A DNA stretch of 64,000 bases from an uncultured Lachnospiraceae bacterium. GTDB lineage: Bacteria; Bacillota_A; Clostridia; Lachnospirales; Lachnospiraceae. Made by a program: the position numbers and the translations under genes. The notes beneath the pieces are model-generated. The model saw nothing but the letters and a program-made list of their open reading frames with translations, searched no databases and was not told the origin of the DNA. The stretch covers positions 124,001-188,000 of the forward strand of contig CATOMC010000002.1 of NCBI GenBank assembly GCA_951801245.1. Reading direction: 5' to 3'. This document shows, piece by piece, positions 61,717 through 64,000 of the stretch. Numbering within the stretch: the first letter of the stretch is position 1; each line of letters opens with the position of its first letter.

Positions 61717-63933
61717 ATGAAATGGGATGCAAAATGGATGGCGAAATTATCGCTTATTTTTTTCGGGCTGCTTTTTTTGGTCTGTCTGTGGCTGGGGAGA
61801 GGACAGGGAAAGAAAGAGGCGCCGGGGGGAGAGAAAATACCGGTGGAGGATGTGGAGATCCTTCTGGATGCGATTGGTGTGAAAGCGGATCTGGATGACA
61901 GGCAGGCACAGGAACCTTATCTGACATATCAACAGTACATACAGATTTATGAGCAGTTGGACGCAGCGCAGATCGGGGTGTCGAAATATGAGGGTGATTA
62001 TGAGCCGGAGCACGCATTTTTAAAAAAAGACTGGTATGAAGCTTATCGAATCCTTCTTGCACATCTGGATACGGAATCTTCGGTCTGGGAGACTACCGTA
62101 TTTGTCTTAAAGGTCAATCCCGGGACAAAGGAGGCATACACAGAGAATGGCGCTATGCAGGGGACATACAAGTATTGTTCCAAAGCCTTTGAAGACAATG
62201 CATTCGAGGAGATGAAAGTCTACGTGAAGGGAGATCAGCTTCTGACGATTGTGGAAGTACTCCCGGAGGAACATTATCTTGGCAATGTATGGGTCATGGA
62301 AGTGACGGAAGACGCGCTTACATGCTTTTACCGCCAGGTGGAGTTTCAGGTACCGATGACCCGGGGGAATGTCAGGGATCTGGAGCGGGAACAGGTTGCA
62401 GATCTGACGTTTTGGGATGGCCGGGTGACGGCTGCAAAGGCACATGGAGAGAAGGTGCATGGAAAACTTCTGCGTGTCACGGAGGAAGAGATAGAGATTG
62501 AGGGACAAGGGGTGTACCGGATCTTAGAGGATATGGAAATATACAAACTCTATGGGAAGATGGAGACACTGCGCCGGTCGGATTTGAAGATTGGTTATGC
62601 GGATACCGATTTTGTGATCGACAAGAAAGGAGTCTGTGCCTGTCTCGTTTCCAGATCGGAGAAAGCGGATAAGATCCGTGTCCTTCTTAAGAATGCGTCC
62701 ACCAACAGCAACTATCACGAGGCGGTGGATATCCGGGTAGACGGTGAACATGAGCGGGTACAAGCGGATGATATGGAGATCGGCGAGAGAAGAGTTTACC
62801 GGAGTGAGAACCTTACGGACAAGGTCCTTTTGGATATGGAAGGAAGTAGAGCGGACAATAACGCTTATCGGGGGACGATAGAATGTTATCGGGTAAAAGA
62901 GGGCATCGCCCTGATCAATGAGCTTGCGCTGGAAGAGTATCTTTATGCGGTGGTTCCCAGTGAAATGCCGGCTTCCTATCCGCCGGAGGCGCTTAAGGCA
63001 CAGGCAGTGTGCGCCAGAACATACGGGTATCGCTATATACTCCACGCGGGATTGCCACAGTTAGGGGCACATGTGGATAATACGACGGCCTACCAGGTGT
63101 ATCATAATATAGAGGAAAATGTATCCTCTACAACGGCCGTTAAGGAGACGGACGGGATGCTCCTTCTCTATCAGGGGGAACCGGCACAGAATTATTATTA
63201 TTCGACCTCCTGCGGGTCAGGAACAGATGCACAGATCTGGAAAGGCGGAAACGCCCAGGATACTTCTTATATGCGCGCAGGCAGAGTGAGTGATGAGGAT
63301 ACCGGAATAACAGGAGAAGCATTGAGCCAGGAAGATACGTTCCGCAGCTTCATCAGTACGGTCCATGAGGAGGATTTGGAAAGGGAAGAACCCTGGTACC
63401 GTTGGACTTACACGGTGGAGGCATTGCAAGAAGATACGCTGCTAACCCGATTGCAGGAGCGGTATCGGGCAGCACCCGAGGCGGTTCTTACGAAAGCGGA
63501 GGGCTATTATTATGTGTCGGAAGAGGTTGAGCGCCTTGGAAAGGTAAAAGAACTGTCGATCATAAGGAGAGGCGCGGGCGGCGTGGCGGATGAACTGCTT
63601 ATAGAAACGGATCACAATACGATCAAAGTAGTGTCAGAGTATAATATACGCTATGTTTTGTGTGACGGACAAAGTACCGTGGTGCGGCAGGATGACAGCA
63701 CTACGGTGCCCGCGGCACTGCTTCCCAGCGGCTTTTTTGTACTGGATACTGGCAAAAGAGGCGATAATGTGATAGGATATACGTTGACTGGCGGGGGATA
63801 TGGCCATGGCGTCGGTATGTCCCAGAACGGGGCAAAGGCGCTTGGTGAAAAGAATGTTTCCTACGAACAGATTCTTCAATTGTTTTATCCGGGCTGTACA
63901 CTGTCAGATGCAGGAGTTCTGAGTGAACAGTGA
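61717..63933 (+). CDS. SpoIID/LytB domain protein, membrane-anchored
   Basis: This 738-residue protein has an N-terminal membrane helix (about 10-28) and a long unknown extracytoplasmic region of about 380 residues. The SpoIID/LytB domain follows: ALEEYLYAVVPSEMPASYPP, EALKAQAVCARTYGYRYI, YYYSTSCGSGTDAQIWKG and TGGGYGHGVGMSQNGAKALG at the end. SpoIID is a lytic transglycosylase that cuts denuded glycan; the E in PSEMP is the catalytic residue. It is much longer than classical SpoIID, so it may act in vegetative wall turnover. Confidence 0.88.
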   Translation: MKWDAKWMAKLSLIFFGLLFLVCLWLGRGQGKKEAPGGEKIPVEDVEILLDAIGVKADLDDRQAQEPYLTYQQYIQIYEQLDAAQIGVSKYEGDYEPEHAFLKKDWYEAYRILLAHLDTESSVWETTVFVLKVNPGTKEAYTENGAMQGTYKYCSKAFEDNAFEEMKVYVKGDQLLTIVEVLPEEHYLGNVWVMEVTEDALTCFYRQVEFQVPMTRGNVRDLEREQVADLTFWDGRVTAAKAHGEKVHGKLLRVTEEEIEIEGQGVYRILEDMEIYKLYGKMETLRRSDLKIGYADTDFVIDKKGVCACLVSRSEKADKIRVLLKNASTNSNYHEAVDIRVDGEHERVQADDMEIGERRVYRSENLTDKVLLDMEGSRADNNAYRGTIECYRVKEGIALINELALEEYLYAVVPSEMPASYPPEALKAQAVCARTYGYRYILHAGLPQLGAHVDNTTAYQVYHNIEENVSSTTAVKETDGMLLLYQGEPAQNYYYSTSCGSGTDAQIWKGGNAQDTSYMRAGRVSDEDTGITGEALSQEDTFRSFISTVHEEDLEREEPWYRWTYTVEALQEDTLLTRLQERYRAAPEAVLTKAEGYYYVSEEVERLGKVKELSIIRRGAGGVADELLIETDHNTIKVVSEYNIRYVLCDGQSTVVRQDDSTTVPAALLPSGFFVLDTGKRGDNVIGYTLTGGGYGHGVGMSQNGAKALGEKNVSYEQILQLFYPGCTLSDAGVLSEQ

Positions 63934-63951
63934 GCGATAGTTGGGTGAGGT

Positions 63952-64000
63952 ATGAGGACGATTTACAGACTATACTATATTTTGCGGGATTTTAACTGGC
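63952..64000 (+). CDS. Start of a gene cut by the window end
   Basis: ATG 63952 follows GGGTGAGG, and the visible codons read MRTIYRLYYILRDFNW, running off the window. It is too short to assign a family. The good ribosome binding site and short distance to the SpoIID-type gene suggest a real co-transcribed gene. Confidence 0.45.
   Translation, partial: MRTIYRLYYILRDFNW

Overview
The window looks like chromosome of an anaerobic, gut-type member of the Clostridia, most likely family Lachnospiraceae. I infer this from a complete rnfCDGEAB ferredoxin:NAD+ oxidoreductase operon, ATP-type PEP carboxykinase, strong AGGAGG-type ribosome binding sites, a Firmicutes-style 6S RNA, several Lachnospiraceae-like families of unknown function, and moderate GC. 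No rRNA, tRNA, CRISPR array, intact transposase or phage gene was seen.

Layout. (1) 76-9.4 kb: the Rnf operon, with a four-hairpin insert between rnfA and rnfB, then a 4Fe-4S aldo/keto reductase, a secreted SH3-like protein, ApbE (which flavinylates RnfG/RnfD-type proteins) on the minus strand, and a membrane-anchored GH25 lysozyme-like protein. (2) 9.4-12.0 kb: an AP2/HNH-like DNA-binding protein, a SleB/CwlJ-type cell wall hydrolase, and about 1.1 kb of decayed sequence with a HEPN-like gene relic. (3) 12.05-41.6 kb: a large plus-strand surface polysaccharide locus. It starts with a small secreted protein gene, and a near-identical second copy of that gene lies about 27.4 kb downstream. Between the copies are glycosyltransferases, a pyruvyltransferase, a C-methyltransferase-like protein, a radical SAM protein, an ATP-grasp protein, a Wzx flippase, an MBOAT/AlgJ-type O-acetylation pair, and DdhB/DdhC (RfbG/RfbH). 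DdhA (RfbF) lies just after the second copy. Together with a thiamine-diphosphate enzyme and an SDR-family reductase/epimerase, these suggest synthesis of a CDP-linked 3,6-dideoxy, probably branched (yersiniose-like), sugar. An orphan PemK/MazF toxin and an XRE regulator sit inside the locus. (4) 41.7-53.4 kb: housekeeping and accessory genes (XRE regulator, thrC, two unknown paired genes, lipoprotein, citrate synthase, deoC, a lone flagellin-like gene, pckA, DfsB-like protein, WYL regulator). (5) 53.4-64 kb: a 67-bp direct repeat pair, a membrane protein with its own XRE regulator, a MoxR/DUF58/DUF4129-type operon, a BMP-type lipoprotein, a glycosidase-like lipoprotein, 6S RNA, a SpoIID/LytB protein and the start of one more gene.

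Most notable. Two long poly-G tracts (G10 and G9) lie inside polysaccharide genes, each directly before a catalytic motif. The G9 tract puts the MBOAT acyltransferase out of frame, and a third gene is out of frame at a G6 run. This is the pattern expected of slipped-strand phase variation, although sequencing error cannot be excluded for the out-of-frame cases. Both copies of the flanking secreted-protein gene carry the same promoter design: two AACT-N3-AGTT palindromes about one to two helical turns apart, the second overlapping the -35 box of a near-consensus promoter, with an XRE repressor gene divergent from the second copy. This suggests one switch acting at both ends of the locus.
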